Below are positions 22,129 through 32,446 of a stretch of DNA of 64,000 nt, in pieces. The notes under the pieces were generated by a model. That model saw only the letters and a list, made by a program, of their open reading frames with translations, did no database searches and was not told where the DNA came from. Origin of the DNA: Heliocybe sulcata (taxonomy: Eukaryota > Basidiomycota > Agaricomycetes > Gloeophyllales > Gloeophyllaceae). The position numbers and the translations under genes are program-made. The stretch lies in contig ML213503.1 in the NCBI GenBank assembly GCA_004369045.1, positions 1,377,343-1,441,342 of the forward strand, given 5' to 3'. Position 1 is the stretch's first letter; each line of letters starts with the position of its first letter.

Positions 22129-23853
22129 TTACAGGGGAGCGTGCGGAAAGGACATATCATGAATGACAACGGTATTCGGACCCATCTTCTTCGCCGCGCG
22201 ATGAACATCCTTCTCTCGGTAGACATGCTTGATCTTGACTTCCTTAGGTTCGTCCGAACGTCCACGGTGATTATACTCATCGACGAAGGTCTTCTCTAAC
22301 GTTGCATCGTACTCTTCATCATCCTCGTCATCTTCGTCGGATGTGTCGTCTAGATGCGCTTCAAAAGGAACATAGTATATCTTCATCGACGCAGAGTAGT
22401 CGCAGATCCAGGCGGCTGTGATGTCTTTCTCTAAGATCTTCTCGCATCTAATGATGTTAAGGCGGGTTAGACGATAACCGCCATGCCTCGCATTGACGAG
22501 TCTTGCGAGCATGCGACCAGTGACAAAAGGACACCGCTCGAGCTCGAGGTGCTTCAGCTGTTGGCATATAGATACTTTCCCCCTCGATGACTGCTGCGAT
22601 AGAGCCCGAAAGGTTCTGTCGGAGATGAAAATGCCGACTAAGGTGAGCGACTGGAGGTTAGGGAGCGGATGAAGACAGGCCGCGAGAGCCGGATCCTTGA
22701 TGTACACATACTGCAAAGTCAGCGAGCTAAGATATGGCGTGGTGTTGACGAGATCCACGAGCGCGTTGCCAAGGGTCACCATCTCATCCAAGAATGTATG
22801 CATGCGTTCATCTTCGCTCGTTTTGTTGCGCTTGGTTTCTTCATCCCCAGCTTCCACGTCCTTGGTGCTCCGGACGGAGAAGATAATAGGACCGTCGCAT
22901 CGAATCTCCAAGGCTCGTAGCAGAGGAGCATGGAGCGACCGCAGAAGAAATGCGAGTGCATGAGTGTGAAAGCTAGTAAGCTTGAGGGTCTTTAATTTGC
23001 GCAACCTGATGGACCTGCTTGGCTCGAACTCCTGGCTCGAACTCGAGAGTGCGTCACCGACCAACAAGCAGGAGGAGTTGATATCGAGGACTTCAAGATC
23101 GCGAAAATCGGCGAGTAAGGAGACAAGGCCTCCGGGGGTGCACCGAACATCCATTAGAGTCAGCTCGCGCAAGCGAGAAAACGCGGTGCGGTCATATGTC
23201 GACGGAAGGCAATCCTGCAAAGTGAGTGCATAAAGCGCTGGAGCTGCTGCCACAGCCTGCAGAAGCGACTTCAGGGAGGATTTCTCGCAATCCAACCATG
23301 GATCTGCCTTGCGCAGAAAGGAGACACCGCACTTCACCGAGAGACGGCGGAGGCCGGGTGCAGGATCAGACAAGAGCTCCAATATTACGTCGACGACCAT
23401 CCTTGACTCCGCTCCCAGCTCTATTTCCTGTGCTCTTCCAATAGCGCTGAGCAGCTTATCCCAAACCCTGCACATGTACGGCACGGCAGGATATGTCCGG
23501 CCGAGAATCAGCGATAGAAAGAGCGGACAGCTGCCGGCACGTTCCAGCCAAAGAGCCAGCGGACGAGGTCTCCCGCGGGGTTCATAGGTAGTCTCAAGGT
23601 CAGGCTCCGTATCCTCCTCAATACACCATTCCAGGTCATCCAGTAGTTGGATAGGGGGTTCGCTGAGCGGCTTGTCCTCGAAGTCGACTCGGATGATACT
23701 CCATGCTTGAGGGCACGATAAAATGCTCTTCCTCCATAGTCGAGAAACCATCGAAGCCATCCATGGAGCATCCTTGTCCACCGCAACCCAGTGCAGGAAT
23801 ACCTCAGCCGCTAGGTCGGCATTCAAGCGGCTTATTGGATCTTGACGGCGCAT
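22129..23853 (-). CDS. F-box/LRR protein, tandem copy 1
   Basis: Single-exon 574-residue F-box protein. The F-box starts at the N-terminus: DPISRLNADLAAEVFLHWVA ... MVSRLWRKSILSCPQAWSII. Leucine-rich repeats follow (LRELTLMDVRCTPGGLVSLL, LQSLTLVGIFISDRTFRALS, LKHLELERCPFVTGRMLARL, LTRLNIIRCEKILEKDITAA). The C-terminal extension is acidic (DDTSDEDDEDDEEYDATLE) and then basic. The ATG at 23853 is the first after an in-frame stop. It is a clear paralogue of the next gene, sharing the FRALS...GKVS(I/L)CQ(Q/H)LK and CEKI blocks. It probably recruits a substrate to an SCF ligase; which one is unknown. Confidence 0.85.
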   Translation of the reverse strand: MRRQDPISRLNADLAAEVFLHWVAVDKDAPWMASMVSRLWRKSILSCPQAWSIIRVDFEDKPLSEPPIQLLDDLEWCIEEDTEPDLETTYEPRGRPRPLALWLERAGSCPLFLSLILGRTYPAVPYMCRVWDKLLSAIGRAQEIELGAESRMVVDVILELLSDPAPGLRRLSVKCGVSFLRKADPWLDCEKSSLKSLLQAVAAAPALYALTLQDCLPSTYDRTAFSRLRELTLMDVRCTPGGLVSLLADFRDLEVLDINSSCLLVGDALSSSSQEFEPSRSIRLRKLKTLKLTSFHTHALAFLLRSLHAPLLRALEIRCDGPIIFSVRSTKDVEAGDEETKRNKTSEDERMHTFLDEMVTLGNALVDLVNTTPYLSSLTLQYVYIKDPALAACLHPLPNLQSLTLVGIFISDRTFRALSQQSSRGKVSICQQLKHLELERCPFVTGRMLARLVNARHGGYRLTRLNIIRCEKILEKDITAAWICDYSASMKIYYVPFEAHLDDTSDEDDEDDEEYDATLEKTFVDEYNHRGRSDEPKEVKIKHVYREKDVHRAAKKMGPNTVVIHDMSFPHAPL

Positions 23854-24318
23854 TTCGGAGAGCTTCAGAAATTGTCAGCAAGGCCTTATCGCAGAATAGC
23901 TCTGAGCTTGTACCAGTCGAGGCTCGGAATAGTGTATTTGAAGATGGCTCAAGACGAAAGGAGCGAGACCGTGACGCGTTGCGGTCCTAGGATGTCTAGT
24001 CACATGATGGTGACAGAATAGCGGATTGTGGCATGAAGACAGCGCAGAGGATCCGGATATTCAAGCTTCGAGTACGAAGTACTAAGTAATTACAACCAGC
24101 GGCGGCGTGAAATACCCGAGTTGGATTCAGCTGAATGCAGCCATAGTAACTATGCAGGCGCATGACTGGTATCGAAAGAGACGAGTAGATTTTCCATAAT
24201 GCCCTCAAGATGCCAGGCGGAGGGTGAGCGAGAAGTCAGAGGCTGCGATATTGATACTGCCTCCACGCCAATCGCAGGGTACCAGCTCTTTTAGCTCTCT
24301 GGAGTCGAGGTCCGAAAT
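23854..24318. other. Spacer between tandem F-box genes
   Basis: 465 bases that must hold the promoter of the downstream copy. No gene, repeat or clear TATA box was seen. Confidence 0.4.
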
Positions 24319-25833
24319 TCAACCTTCCTGGTCTCCGTTCTCCTCAGCGGGATAGTTCTCCGGATCTTCCTGCTCCCAAGGAACAAACTCGATCTTCAAC
24401 TTCCTACAAAAGCCACGAATCGCATGGATATGCTCTTCCGAAATCTTCTCGCATTTCGCAATGCTTACGCGGTCGAGACGACAGCTATCGTCTCTGGCAT
24501 GGACGAACTTCCGGAGCATCAAACCAGTAACCTTGTGACAGGACTCCAGCGCCAATGTCTTTAGATGTTGGCATAGACTGACTTTGCCATCTATCAAGTG
24601 CACAGAAAGAGCTCTGAAAGCCTCTCCACCGATGAAGGAACCTTTGAGTTCGAGCGAACGAAGGTGTGGTGTCAGTCGCAGACAGCTGATCAGGGCGTCT
24701 TCTCGTATGCGCGCATGCTGCAACCTCATGGTTATAATTGAGGGTGACCTTTTGCAGAATTCCACGAGCGCTAAGCCCCGAGCGACCGTGATGTCGCGGT
24801 AGTAATCCATGATTGTATTCTCGTCTTCTTCACTGAGGCTGCCCTCTATCTGTGCCTCCACGATACAGTACGGATCGTCCCATCCAGCCCGCAGTGTCTC
24901 AAGCATCGGGGCGTGGATATATCTCAGGACTTGGCCGCTGCCGGTGAATTCAAGGCTTGTGAGTTTGGGCATCGTGATTACTAGCTTATGTGCATCGACA
25001 GGATCACTGGGCAGGCTGTGAAACTGGCAAGACTCAATGCTAAGGATTTCGAGTCGACAACAGGCTGAAATGGAGATAAGGAATATCCCGACGCTGCAGT
25101 TGACAGACACCAGGGACAGCTCACGCAGATGCCCGTACGCGATGCTGCCTTGGGCCGGTAGCATACAGTCGTGCAAGAACAAGCCCCGAAGAGCAGGAGA
25201 CTTCTTGATGACTTTGGGAATCGATGGAATGATCACGTCTTCCACCTCCCAGGGGTTGCAGCGGTGTCGAAAGGACTGTCCACACTTGATGGTGAGGCAG
25301 CGGAGTTCCGGCGCCAATTCCCAAAACATGTCCAGCAACGAATCCGCCACCATCCTGGACTCCAGCCCAACCTCTATGTTGGCCACTCGGTCCATGACTA
25401 CGGCGAACTTGGCGAGTGTAGCGTGGATGATAAGCACCGAAGGACAGACGCGACCCAAGATAAGGGAAACCGAAAGGACGCAGTTTGCAGAGCGCTCGAG
25501 CCAAAGTTCCAGCGGGCGACTGTTGCTCCGACCATGCGCTTCCTCTGAATCCTCCTCAATGCACCACTCAGGGTCGTCGATTAAGGGCGCCCTCATCAAA
25601 TGAGCCTTTTTGTCCTCCAGGTCCAGCTGGATGAAGCTCCATGCACGAGGACATGACAGAACTTCCTTTCGCCAGGACTTGCAAACTAGAGAAGCGAGCC
25701 ATGGGCCGTCCTTGTCCTCTTCAGCCCAACGAATGAACACTTCCGCCCGCAGTTCGACGGGCAATCGGGAAATGGGATGATCTCGACCATGCAATGGAAG
25801 CATCTCGGAAGCTAGAAGCCATGAATCAGTCAT
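24319..25833 (-). CDS. F-box/LRR protein, tandem copy 2
   Basis: Single-exon, 504 residues from the first ATG (25833), MTDSWLLASEMLPLHG. The F-box reads HPISRLPVELRAEVFIRWAE ... SLVCKSWRKEVLSCPRAWSFI. Leucine-rich repeats run to the end, including LRSLELKGSFIGGEAFRALS, LKTLALESCHKVTGLMLRKF and LDRVSIAKCEKISEEHIHAI. Compared with copy 1 it lacks the long acidic and basic tail and ends shortly after FVPWEQEDPENYPAEENGDQ. Same strand and 465 bases upstream of copy 1, so a local duplication is likely. Clear divergence outside the conserved blocks shows that it is not recent. Confidence 0.85.
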   Translation of the reverse strand: MTDSWLLASEMLPLHGRDHPISRLPVELRAEVFIRWAEEDKDGPWLASLVCKSWRKEVLSCPRAWSFIQLDLEDKKAHLMRAPLIDDPEWCIEEDSEEAHGRSNSRPLELWLERSANCVLSVSLILGRVCPSVLIIHATLAKFAVVMDRVANIEVGLESRMVADSLLDMFWELAPELRCLTIKCGQSFRHRCNPWEVEDVIIPSIPKVIKKSPALRGLFLHDCMLPAQGSIAYGHLRELSLVSVNCSVGIFLISISACCRLEILSIESCQFHSLPSDPVDAHKLVITMPKLTSLEFTGSGQVLRYIHAPMLETLRAGWDDPYCIVEAQIEGSLSEEDENTIMDYYRDITVARGLALVEFCKRSPSIITMRLQHARIREDALISCLRLTPHLRSLELKGSFIGGEAFRALSVHLIDGKVSLCQHLKTLALESCHKVTGLMLRKFVHARDDSCRLDRVSIAKCEKISEEHIHAIRGFCRKLKIEFVPWEQEDPENYPAEENGDQEG

Positions 25834-26106
25834 AGAAACGGCAGTGAGATTGATAGAACCCACATTATGGTAGGTTGCAGGCAAGGTACGAGACCGAAAT
25901 CGCGACGACCGCGACGCGACTTACAGCGGATATCACGTGACCCTAGCGCGTGATGTAAAGGTACGCGACTGCACGCCTCCACATGTTACATGAACTTGCT
26001 CAGCCACGGCCAAGGAATCTATCCCATCAGCGTAGTTGTTCTTGGTGAATCTTGCGGTGCCTATGATCCTTCTCAATGCCGGTCTATGCAGCCGCACAAC
26101 TCCGGG

Positions 26107-26658
26107 TCAGACGGTTTGCCCTTGTAACTGAAGATCATACAGCGTAATCCTGCCAAAGAAATCGGAACTCTCCTCAAAGACTATCTTTAAAGCCTCCACG
26201 CTCTCGCCTTCCAAGCTAGGATTATCCGACTTTAACTCAAACGATTGCTGGCGGTTCACATCGTCGGGGTAAACACGGCATAGGGTCTTCCATTCTCTGG
26301 AGCTTCCACTGCCTTCTCCTTGGGCTGGTATTATGTCAATGGCGCACTTCCTACCCACGAAACCTCCTTGAAATATCAGTAGGAGTCGCTTCGGCGTAAC
26401 TGGTGCTGGGAAGGTGAATTGGATGTATTGTGGTAAGCCCTGTTGGCCCTCCTCATTACTGCGCATTGCAACATGACTGGAGCGTCTTTACCTGCTGTGA
26501 CGTCCAGCACGTATCTGGATTTCCGTCTGTCAGGTATTTCTTGCCCACTGACTTATCCAATGTGGAGCTGACTCTGTCGAACTGTCAGGCAGTGGACGCC
26601 AGGAGTTCATGGAGTTGACAAACTTGATCCTGGTCTCCCCGTTAATGAGGCTCTCCAT
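26107..26658 (-). CDS. NR2C2AP-like galactose-binding-fold protein
   Basis: Homologue of the small nuclear-receptor-2C2-associated protein (TRA16), a single discoidin-like beta-sandwich. Three exons from the ATG at 26658: MESLINGETRIKF, then FDRVSSTLDKSVGKKYLTDG to DTCWTSQQ, then GLPQYIQFTFPAPVTPKRLL. It continues LIFQGGFVGRKC, CRVYPDDVNRQQSFEL, LKIVFEESSDFFGRITLYDL and ends QGQTV. The TCW...Q, FQGGF, YP-(D/E)-D and DFFGR blocks match the animal protein. About 135 residues, the usual length. Its role in fungi is unknown; no nuclear receptor is expected. Divergent from the phosphatase gene, 158 bases between starts. Confidence 0.82.
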
Positions 26659-26816
26659 CGGTCTATGGCGGTAAGTAGTGCAATACCCAGGCGAAGCTGG
26701 CTCGAGGACCTGATCATCAATTGAATGCTATCATTACCGTGGGAAAGTCGATGTCACCAGATATCCGAGCTAAATACCTCATCTGCAGGAAAGTGGCACC
26801 GTAGCTACGATCCACT

Positions 26817-28052
26817 ATGAGCGCCCATACTCTACTACCCAAATGGCTTCAGGCCGCCCAGTCGCCGGACCATATGACGGCTGTCATTACTGCCTTGACC
26901 AATCGCGAACACATCCGAGCATCTGCGAGGAACGCCTCCCGCCATAAGTCCCATTCCTCGAAAGTCCACCGCGCCTCCTTCGGCACTTCATCCTCCCTCC
27001 TCAACAAATCCGAGCACGTCAACTACTACTCTGTAATTGTCGCCAACCGCCCAGAGAACAAGCTGGGAAACCGTTATGCGGATGTCGAGCCGTATGACCG
27101 GACGCGGGTCGTCGTGGACGACCAGCTGGAGATGGGGAGCGGTGAGACGAGTAGAGTCGGACGATATCTCAACGCGAACTGGGTAAGGGAGTTGGCTGGA
27201 GGCAAATGGTGGATCGCGACCCAAGCCCCTTTACCCCATACGGCGCACGCCTTCCTATCGGTCATCCTGCAACCCACCACTCAACCTCCTCCCGATTTAC
27301 TGCATCCAGCAGAGTCACAATTCAGTCAGCAAGGCAATGCCACACCGAGCCGCGTCCGTACAATCGTCCAGCTCACCCAGAACTTTGAGCAAGGCCGCCA
27401 GAAAGCTCACGTCTACTTCCCTCCTCTCGTTGGTCAATCATGGGTCATGGACCCGGAACCTGGGTGTACAGCTCCATCCATCAAAATAACACTTCTATCC
27501 ACAAAGAAGATCGACGGCGCGCAGTGTATCCACAGCACTGTGTCGATAACCCCGGTTGGAGCTCCACCAGAGACAGAACCTATCGTCTTCCAACACCTGC
27601 TATTCGGCGCTTGGCCTGACCACGGAGTACCGGAGGGTGAAGACCAGCTAGCGCTACTCAAATTCGCCAAAGTGGTGGACGCCGTGAACAGGGACCTGTC
27701 TTTGCAGACGTCACATACCCGCGCCGACCTCGACCCTGATCCCCCGATCATGGTCAACTGTTCCGCAGGCATTGGGAGAACAGGCGCCTTTATCGCCTGT
27801 TCGTCCCTTCTGCGCCATTTCGGCATTATTGGCGGATCGCCAAAGCCGGAACAAAAACCGCTGGAGCCCATCCCCTCGCCATTAGGTCCTCTGCCTTCGA
27901 ATATCTCGGAGGACCTGGTTGCGCTGGAGATTGATTGGCTGAGGGAGCAGAGACCTGGCATGGTGCAGCGGCCTGAACAGATTGTGTTCGTGTACGAGGT
28001 GGTTGCGGCTGCTTTGATTGGGGAGCAGTATGCGGCGCAGGCTTCGAAGTGA
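26817..28052 (+). CDS. Classical protein tyrosine phosphatase
   Basis: Removes phosphate from phosphotyrosine. A single exon of 411 residues starts at the ATG at 26817. Domain order is canonical: substrate loop region GNRYADVEPYDRTRVVV, YLNANWV, WWIATQAPLPHTAHAF, TIVQLTQNFEQGRQKAHVYF, the WPD loop FGAWPDHGVPEGEDQ, and the signature NCSAGIGRTG (27756-27785). It ends with the Q-loop helix WLREQRPGMVQRPEQIVFVY. The residue before the catalytic Cys is Asn where nearly all classical members have His; Cys, Arg and the WPD Asp are kept. Similar in size to fungal Ptp1/Pyp proteins. An N-terminal region of about 90 residues has no known domain. Confidence 0.9.
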   Translation: MSAHTLLPKWLQAAQSPDHMTAVITALTNREHIRASARNASRHKSHSSKVHRASFGTSSSLLNKSEHVNYYSVIVANRPENKLGNRYADVEPYDRTRVVVDDQLEMGSGETSRVGRYLNANWVRELAGGKWWIATQAPLPHTAHAFLSVILQPTTQPPPDLLHPAESQFSQQGNATPSRVRTIVQLTQNFEQGRQKAHVYFPPLVGQSWVMDPEPGCTAPSIKITLLSTKKIDGAQCIHSTVSITPVGAPPETEPIVFQHLLFGAWPDHGVPEGEDQLALLKFAKVVDAVNRDLSLQTSHTRADLDPDPPIMVNCSAGIGRTGAFIACSSLLRHFGIIGGSPKPEQKPLEPIPSPLGPLPSNISEDLVALEIDWLREQRPGMVQRPEQIVFVYEVVAAALIGEQYAAQASK

Positions 28053-28367
28053 CTCATCGACCTGGCGGATACTGTATCCCTGCATGCCACAGACTTAGAT
28101 TGTATGTCAGATCAATGTATGTACTATATACTGAGCAATGAATATAATGTTCTGCGTGCCGTGCTGAACATCGGGGGAGCATGAAGGAGGAATGGACCAT
28201 GAACATTCCGGTTCGTAATAATCTGAATTACCGGATGAATCAGGGCAATGAGCCCTCAGGTTTCACGAGTAGAAATGCATATTCGATGTCTGAGCAGTAA
28301 TCGTACACATCTCGGGGGACTGCACATTTCCGTCTCCGTTCCCTTCTGCTTTCTTCCTCATCGACGC
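28053..28367. other. Spacer between convergent genes
   Basis: 315 bases between the phosphatase stop and the oxidoreductase stop; both 3' ends lie here. No other feature seen. Confidence 0.4.
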
Positions 28368-29758
28368 TCAGTCTACCTTGATAACCAGTTTGCCGGTCGA
28401 CTTGCCACCGGTGAGATCCTGTTGAGCCTGCTGTACGCCTTCCGCGGTGTAAGGATACTCTTTGAACACATTAATCTTCAGGACGCCGTCCGCAATAAGC
28501 TTGAATAATTCGTTGCTATAGTAGAGCGATTCCTCGGGTGTCGTCGTGTAGTTGACGGCCCTGCGATATTATGGTCAGCACAGTGAGACAGTTGGACGAC
28601 AGATTCCGTACGATGGACGTAGTAGCTTGACGTTCTTGGCTTGCAGCTTGAGCGGCGGGAAGGGCGGGACGGCCCCGGACGCGTTGCCTAGTGAGACGAT
28701 TGTGCCTTTACGAGCGATCATCTCAAAGTCTGCTTCGAATCTGCCTGCATCGTCAGACTCCCTGTACTTTATAATTTATCGAAGGTGGGCATACGTGTCC
28801 TTCCCGACACCGTCAAAGATCGCCTCCACACCCTTGCCGTTCGTAATCTCCAGCACACGCTTGACAGTATCCTCATTCTTGTACAAAATGACGTGGTCTG
28901 CGCCGTGCTTCTTAGCCAGCTCCGCCTTCTCGGGAGTTGAGGTCGTGCCGATAACCGTCGCACCGCGGTTCTTTGCGTACTGGGCCATGATCAAGCCAAG
29001 TCCGCCGGCGACGGTGTGGATGAGGATGGTGTCGCCTTTCTTGACGTCGTATGCCTCGGTCATGAAGGTGTTGGTGGTGATGCCTTGAAGCAGGCCTGCT
29101 GCGGCTGTGAGGGTGGAGACGGAGCTGGGGACAGCGAAGGCTTTGGCCCACGGGACGGCCACATAGGATGAGTGTGCGCCGAAGACTTGCTAGAAAGGAT
29201 GGGTATCACTGGGACTGAGGCCTGAGGGGTTGGAAAAAGTGCGGTTAACGTACCACAGCAACCTTTCCACCCTTTTGGAAGCCTCGTTTCTTGTATTGTT
29301 CATCGTTCAGCACCTCGGGGTCGCTGGGAAGCCCGACTATCGTCCCAGCAGCCTCCATACCAAGGATGCATGGGAACTTCTGGATGGGATAAAGACCCTG
29401 CCTGGGTAGCAGGTCAGATTGGCTCGGCGAGGCTCGGGCGGTGTGCAATCTACACTCACCGGAAGTAGGTATCAATGAAGTTAACTCCGGCGTATTCTAC
29501 CTAGTGTCTTCGCATTAGAAACCGCCCGATGCGACACGACCCATGCCCGACCTTGACCACAACGCTTCCCGGCGTCACTTCCGGGAACGGCTGCTCGGTT
29601 ATCTCGAGCACATCGAAGCCTCCGGTCTTCGAGATCGTGACGGCCTTGACGGTAGATGGGTACGACATGGCTTTGGGTGCTCTTTGGATGGCGGATGTGG
29701 TGAAGTGTCGCAAGATCTGGAGCGTCCTGATTTGCGCGTATCTGGGAAAGCCTAGCAT
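28368..29758 (-). CDS. Quinone oxidoreductase (zeta-crystallin type), likely mitochondrial
   Basis: NADPH:quinone reductase of the zinc-free medium-chain dehydrogenase family. The ATG at 29758 gives MLGFPRYAQIRTLQILRHFT, an Arg-rich helix typical of a matrix presequence, before a second Met that starts MSYPSTVKAVTISKTGGFDV. Then come QGLYPIQKFPCILGMEAAGT, VPWAKAFAVPSS, LQGITTNTFMTEAYDVKKGD, the NADPH loop HTVAGGLGLIMAQYAKNRGA, GTTSTPEKAELAKKHGADHV and GVGKDT. The end is GGKSTGKLVIKVD. About 360 residues including the presequence, in five or six exons. It mirrors the next gene closely and lies head-to-head with it. Confidence 0.87.
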
Positions 29759-30347
29759 ACGGTTGGCGCGGTATGGTATGCTTGAGCAGCTTATAAAGCC
29801 AGACTAGAACCTTTCGGATGGCCTCCAGGCGTCAAAATAGACATGCACGTCATTCCCAGCGTGATATGGTAGTCGGAGGAGTGGTGGGTACGCTGCTCCT
29901 CGATACCCTCTAATAGCTCTGTTTGTTTGCTAACTCCTATTTGATTCGAACGGCTTGCTTAATGACCTCTCGGATGCTGGTCTTCATGCCTGCTGAATGT
30001 TGGGAAGTCTGCTTGACTGCTGGTTAAGAGACAGGACAACACCTCCAAGAGGCAGTACTTGGCAACAGTGGAATTCAGCTCTCACAGTAACTTCTACACT
30101 TCCCGCCTAGTCTCAGGAAGTTCCGGCTCGCGCTTCAAACTCATTCTATTTCAACCCTTTGGCCGCCACCGTCATGGGGGCTAATATATTTTAGGCACCT
30201 CGCACTCTGGCTTTAGTCATGACGCTAATCATCACCGAGTTGTGCCATACTATAAGACCGATCACGATATTGAGGTCTTTCAGGCCGACACATTCGTGGC
30301 CTTTGAAGGCATATAACTCCAGATCTCTGAGGCTGCAGAAACGCAAG
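29759..30347. promoter_or_regulatory. Divergent promoter of the oxidoreductase pair
   Basis: 589 bases between the two starts. An in-frame upstream ATG at 30219 would add 43 residues to the plus-strand copy; the sequence between is less conserved with its partner, so I took 30348. No shared binding site stands out by eye. Confidence 0.5.
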
Positions 30348-31642
30348 ATGAGTAGCTTTCCAAGTACCATAGAGGCGATCACTATCGCGAAGACCGGGGA
30401 TGTGGACGTGATCGAGAAGACGACGCAGCCATTTCCTGAGATCTCGCCGGAGAGTATCGTGGTCAAGGTGAGTATCATATTGCATTGTCATTGAAGTACC
30501 ATGCTGATTGTTTTATAGGTCGAGTATGGCGGTGTGAACTTCATCGACACCTACTTCAGGTAGGCCATCATGACGACGATGATACCAGTTCGTCCTAATG
30601 GAGCCTTTAGAAAGGGTCTCTATCCCATCACCTCTTTCCCATTTATTGTCGGCCGTGAGGCGGCTGGTACAGTCGTTGCTTTACCCACCTCGCAGGACGT
30701 CCTAAACAGCGAGGCTTACAAGAAGAAGGGTCTTCAAGTCGGCAGTAAAGTCGCTCTAGTATGTCGCCTGATTCTATATCCTCCACCACACCTTTGTGAC
30801 CTGAGTGTCCGGTTAGTATCATGCCGGAACTTTCGCTACTTACGTCTCCGTCCCTTGGTCATCCGCGTACCCCTTCCCTTCCAGCATTCCCGCTCGCACC
30901 GCAAGTGCAGCTCTCACCCAAGGTCTTACCACAAACACCTTCATGACCGAGACCTACAACGTGAAGAAAGGCGACACCGTCTTGATCCACACTGTTGCTG
31001 GAGGCCTAGGTTTGATCTTTGCGCAGTACGCTAAGCACCGAGGTGCCATTGTCATCGGTACTACCTCGACCAAGGAGAAGGCTGAACTTGCGAAGAAACA
31101 CGGAGCCGACCATGTCATTCTGTACAGGGACGAAGATACGGTGGCGCGTGTCTTGGAACTCACGAATGGGGAGGGAGTGGACGTCGTATACGATGGTGTT
31201 GGGAAGGATACGTCAGCGCAGTTCGAACCTTGGACAAGGTCCGCTATTGACTGATCCCTGTGTCAGGTTCGAGAGTGACTTTAAGATGATCAAGCGCAAG
31301 GGTACTATTGTCTCGGTCGGGAACGCCTCGGGCGCGGTACCGCCATTTCCCCCGATGAAGCTGACCGAGAAGAACGTTCGCATCGCCAGACCAACGTACG
31401 CATACGTCACTACTGCTAGTGGACTTGATTAACATGCGTCTTATAGCATGGGCAACTACGTGGTCACTCCTGAGGAACAGCAGCACTACGGCAATGAACT
31501 CTGGGACTTTGTCGCGAAGGGCGTTCTGAAGATTAACATTTTCAAGGATTACGAGTTCTCTGCGGATGGCGTGAAGCAGGCGCAGACTGACTTGGTGGGC
31601 GGGAAGACGACTGGAAAGCTTGTTGTGAAGATTGCAGACTAA
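30348..31642 (+). CDS. Quinone oxidoreductase (zeta-crystallin type), paralogue
   Basis: Same family and exon plan as its minus-strand neighbour. The chosen ATG (30348) reads MSSFPSTIEAITIAKTGDVD, then VNFIDTYFR, KGLYPITSFPFIVGREAAGT, TYVSVPWSSAYPFPSS, LTQGLTTNTFMTETYNVKKG, HTVAGGLGLIFAQYAKHRGA, GTTSTKEKAELAKKHGADHV and GKGTIVSVGNASGAVPPF-like RKGTIVSVGNASGAVPPFPP. It ends GGKTTGKLVVKIAD. About 330 residues. From this start it has no presequence and should be cytosolic. Starting at 30219 would add MTLIITELCHTIRPITILRS, which is weaker as a targeting signal. It may be a duplicated, inverted copy with a different compartment or regulation. Confidence 0.86.
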
Positions 31643-32446
31643 GTCAGAGTGCCTTGGTAACTAAGAAGCAAAGAGAGGTGTACGTTATCCTAATTGCTGT
31701 CGGATCTGAAGCTTTATTTCCAAAAGAGAGTACTGCGATGCCACCATGGCATACCGTGCGCTTGGTAAATGGCAGGGTCTTGGGAGCCGACGACAGTGAA
31801 AACTGTGTTGACGTGGGATGCTCCATACATGCTTGTCAAGCTGAATAGGACACAGCACTGCGCGCACCGCCAAATTGTGCATCAGTTCTCCACGCATAGA
31901 GCTCCAGTAGCTGATGGTCTCGGGAATTACAGCCTCATACGCAGCTCATAAGCATTCATGTGTAAATCTCGGTTACGGCAGACAAGGTTGGAGTACTAAT
32001 AGGCAGCGGCACGACACTCAGCGTGATATGCTCACATGAAACTTGATGGCAGTCTCTATGTCACGGGCGCAGAGCTTGTATTATGTGGATTTTGACTGCT
32101 ACTATTGTACGATGAGCTCGAGAAGGAGATGTAATGGTCACCGGTCACCGGTCATGGAGGGACGACAAGTAAGGAATGGTTAGAGGACATGCTTGGGGCA
32201 GTGGCAGCCACAGAGACCGGAAATAGCAGCGTGGCGGGACCAAGCGCATCGGTCTCCGGCGACTCAGCCGCGACATAGCGCCGATCCATGTGTCTCACGG
32301 GTCCCCGACATATAGACTTGTCGCCGCTGACCGTCATTCCGCTCCTTTGGCCGCTGGCTATTTAACTACTTGTCTCTTCGACGTTCTTTGGCTCTGGACT
32401 TAACTTAATACTCAATACCCAAGCAGAAGACTCCTTGCTGCGTTTT
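31643..32446. other. Intergenic, presumed TBC-gene promoter
   Basis: About 800 bases with no supported gene. GGTCACC is repeated almost three times in tandem at 32136-32154. No clear TATA box. Confidence 0.45.

Noticed and set aside
27434-28090. 218-residue minus-strand frame opposite the phosphatase
   Set aside because: The plus strand encodes an unmistakable PTP domain; the antisense translation has no motif.
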